In this document: in pieces, positions 62,384 through 64,000 of the stretch
How positions within the stretch are numbered: position 1 is the first letter of the stretch
Layout: the number at the start of each line of letters is the position of its first letter
DNA from: JAGNKE01 sp964583335
Lineage (GTDB): Bacteria > Pseudomonadota > Alphaproteobacteria > Micavibrionales > Micavibrionaceae
Length of the DNA stretch: 64,000 nucleotides
Assembly: GCA_964583335.1 (NCBI GenBank)
Contig: CAZOVG010000002.1
Location: forward strand, 124,001-188,000
Reading direction: 5' to 3'
The notes under the pieces: generated by a model
Told to the model about the DNA's origin: nothing
The model's database searches: none
What the model saw: the letters and a program-made list of their open reading frames with translations, nothing else
Program-made: the position numbers and the translations under genes

Positions 62384-62659
62384 TTACCCCATCTGCACCA
62401 CGGCGTGTTCCGTGTGCACGCCGTGCTGCTTTGTTGTCTCGTCTTCGTCAGCCTCGCCGAACTGGCGGGTTTTCGTCTTTACGGGAGCGACGGGCTTGGC
62501 TGCGCCGTTGCTCCAGAGTTGTTCGTTCGTGCCCTGTTGCAGGCGGGGCGTGGAGGTGTTCGTGAACGCCTTTTCCAGCGCGTCCGGTTCACCCATCTGG
62601 CCGTTTCCGGGGGCGGTGCCGAACATCGCGTGGTCGTTATCGCCCATCTGGTACGGCAT
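62384..62659 (-). CDS. Hypothetical hydrophilic protein, 91 residues
   Basis: The protein starts MPYQMGDNDHAMFGTAPGNG. It has no hydrophobic segment or cysteine and is rich in G, Q, T, N and charged residues, so it is probably disordered. AAGGA nine bases before the ATG is a good ribosome site, and the start lies 12 bases after the preceding small ORF. A terminator follows. The plus-strand frames covering it encode unlikely cysteine-rich products. Family not recognised. Confidence 0.62.
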   Translation of the reverse strand: MPYQMGDNDHAMFGTAPGNGQMGEPDALEKAFTNTSTPRLQQGTNEQLWSNGAAKPVAPVKTKTRQFGEADEDETTKQHGVHTEHAVVQMG

Positions 62660-62671
62660 CGCGGCTGTTCC

Positions 62672-62848
62672 TTAGAGCTGCTGCTGCTGCATCATCGCCT
62701 GTTGGGCGCGGATGCGGTCCAGCTCGGTTTCCGGGCGCTGTTGCTGCTGGATCCAGCGGGGGGCGACTGCGGGGGCCGGGGCGCCTGCGGCTTCCACTTC
62801 GAACTCGGCGCTCAGGGCCGCATCTTCAACGATCTCACGATCCGTCAT
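62672..62848 (-). CDS. Hypothetical Gln/Ala-rich protein, 58 residues (possibly 5' extended)
   Basis: With the ATG at 62848 the product is 58 residues: an acidic start (MTDREIVEDAALSAEF), an Ala/Pro linker and a Gln-rich end (QQQQRPETELDRIRAQQAMMQQQQL). The same frame stays open upstream for about 30 codons without a start codon. If one base of the A6 tract (T6 on the plus strand, 62945-62950) were removed, it would join an upstream ATG at 62963 that lies just after the transporter stop. Family unknown. It is coupled to the 91-residue ORF downstream. Confidence 0.55.
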   Translation of the reverse strand: MTDREIVEDAALSAEFEVEAAGAPAPAVAPRWIQQQQRPETELDRIRAQQAMMQQQQL

Positions 62849-62978
62849 AATCTTTACTCTACCTTGGTTTTCACTCAGGAGCCGCTGAATCTCAGGGCTT
62901 ACGGGGGCAGTTTGTACCTCTTTAGGGGTAAAATGACACGTGACTTTTTTGCATGGCTGACATGCGCGAAACGGGTCG

Positions 62979-63902
62979 CTAGCGGATCCCGAGAAGCCAG
63001 ATCATGGCGGGGATGTAGACCAGCGCGAAGACGGTTCCGGCCAGTATGGTGGTGGCCGCCTTTTCGGGCTTCATGTTCATCTGGGCCGCGAAGGCCGCGA
63101 TATTGGCGGCGGGCGGCACCAGCGACATGATCAGGATCAGGTTATGGATATCCGCGCCGTACCAGTGCAGGACCGTGCGGTCGAAGAGGACGAAGGCATA
63201 GATCAAAACCGGCCAGACCACGAATTTTCCAAAGAATACCAATGACATAAAGCGCGGACCGAAGACGAGTTTCTGGACCCCCGCCAGCGCCGCGCCGACG
63301 ATCATCATGCCCAGAACGACGTACGCGCCCTTGAAATAGGCCCAGTAGGTCCAGAAGAGTTCGGGCGGCTCGAGGCCCAGACGGTTGACGATGATCCCCG
63401 CCGCGATGGCGTACAGGCCGGGGAATTTGGCCAGTTTCCTGAGGCTGGTCTTGACGTCGAACGCGCCGCGCGCCGCGAGGTAATAGCCGAAGGTGGCCTC
63501 GTAGACCGAGCCGCCGAGCATGGTAAAGATGTAAATCGCGGTCTGTTCCTCGTTAAAAAACAGGAAGACCAGCGGCAGGCCGAAATACCCCGTATTGCCC
63601 ATCGAGCAGCACATCGCCATGAGGTTGGCCGTGCTGTCGCCGTAGATTTTGCGGCCGATCCAGAGAAAGCCGAGGCCGGTTATGATGCTGACCGCGAAAA
63701 TCACAAGCGGCAGAAGGATATAGCTGGGCTGGAACTCCAGATTGACCACGAAGCCGAAGACCACGATGGGCATGAACATGAAGATGGCCAGCGAGGCGAG
63801 GCTCTGGCGGTCCACCTTCAGGTAGCGGGCCGCGACGAAGCCCATGCCGATCAGGATATAGAGCGGCAACAAATTGGTCAGAAGGGAGAAAAATACGGCC
63901 AT
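62979..63902 (-). CDS. AEC-family (auxin efflux carrier-like) transporter
   Basis: The 307-residue membrane protein has ten predicted helices in the two-times-five arrangement of the AEC (Mem_trans) family. Characteristic points are the first helix (LLPLYILIGMGFVAARYL) and the N-G-Y/T-G-Y-F-G-L-P segment (MGNTGYFGLPLVFLFF). L-V-P-P-A-A-N-I-A-A-F-A-A-Q precedes the last two helices. Members export or take up organic acids and other anions; the substrate cannot be inferred here. Its promoter should lie in the last 100 bases of the window. Confidence 0.9.
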   Translation of the reverse strand: MAVFFSLLTNLLPLYILIGMGFVAARYLKVDRQSLASLAIFMFMPIVVFGFVVNLEFQPSYILLPLVIFAVSIITGLGFLWIGRKIYGDSTANLMAMCCSMGNTGYFGLPLVFLFFNEEQTAIYIFTMLGGSVYEATFGYYLAARGAFDVKTSLRKLAKFPGLYAIAAGIIVNRLGLEPPELFWTYWAYFKGAYVVLGMMIVGAALAGVQKLVFGPRFMSLVFFGKFVVWPVLIYAFVLFDRTVLHWYGADIHNLILIMSLVPPAANIAAFAAQMNMKPEKAATTILAGTVFALVYIPAMIWLLGIR

Positions 63903-64000
63903 TTTCCGGGTCCATCGAAGAATAAGCCCTAGGCATAGCAGGTTCTTCTTTGCTTTTGCAGAGGATTTTGCGGTATAAGTACCTTTAATATTATGATGAA

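Noticed and set aside
62405..63130. A 241-codon plus-strand frame across the small-gene pair and transporter end
   Set aside because: It is antisense to two ORFs with coupled spacing and a terminator and to a clear membrane transporter. The product is Cys/Arg-rich at its end.

Overview
The window is a GC-rich (roughly 60 percent) bacterial chromosome segment that reads as an alphaproteobacterium. The evidence is an FtsZ with a long acidic linker and a DIPAFLRRQ tail, a pnt transhydrogenase split into PntAA/PntAB/PntB, the gene order ftsZ-lpxC-bamD-recN-ligA, a DUF2927-like secreted protein, and a cluster of GANTC (CcrM-type) sites upstream of ftsZ. Rank below class is not secure. No phage, IS element, CRISPR array, tRNA or rRNA gene was seen; RNase P RNA is present.

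Layout. 0-0.5 kb: the 3' end of bolA and grxD. 0.7-7 kb, minus strand: the rod-shape operon mreB / mreC-mreD-mrdA-rodA plus a small putative lipoprotein, then rpmJ (L36). 7.5-10.4 kb, plus strand: a cNMP-binding/EAL phosphodiesterase and a secreted DUF2927-like protein. 10.5-17.8 kb, minus strand: a tight operon of TolC-type channel, LapB-type ABC exporter, HlyD adaptor and a CHASE2 adenylate cyclase. 18-22.9 kb, plus strand: pntAA, pntAB, an extra 84-residue membrane protein, pntB, a hydrolase and a 77-residue protein. 22.9-28.3 kb, minus strand: ligA, a GIY-YIG protein, a VOC protein, recN and bamD.

29.4-55.7 kb is a complete dcw (division and cell wall) cluster read right to left: mraZ-rsmH-ftsL-ftsI-murE-[orf155]-mraY-murD-ftsW-murG-murC-[orf234]-murB-[orf153]-ddl-ftsQ-ftsA-[pseudo-receiver]-ftsZ-lpxC. 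It has two notable departures. First, murF is missing between murE and mraY, and that slot holds an unrecognised 155-residue ORF. Second, a divergent three-gene unit (hydrolase, three-repeat secreted protein, membrane-anchored MurF-type ligase) sits between murB and ddl. That ligase is the best candidate to supply MurF activity. A degenerate response-regulator receiver gene lies between ftsA and ftsZ.

56-64 kb: a 38-residue membrane peptide with its own promoter and terminator, rnpB, an AmpD-type amidase, an exported MsrA, a TerB-like membrane protein, ileS, a pair of unrecognised small proteins and an AEC-family transporter. Most genes therefore serve envelope growth: MreBCD/PBP2/RodA for elongation, Fts proteins and PBP3 for septation, Mur enzymes for the precursor, LpxC and BamD for the outer membrane, and AmpD for recycling. 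A possible cAMP/c-di-GMP-linked secretion module lies at 7.5-17.8 kb.
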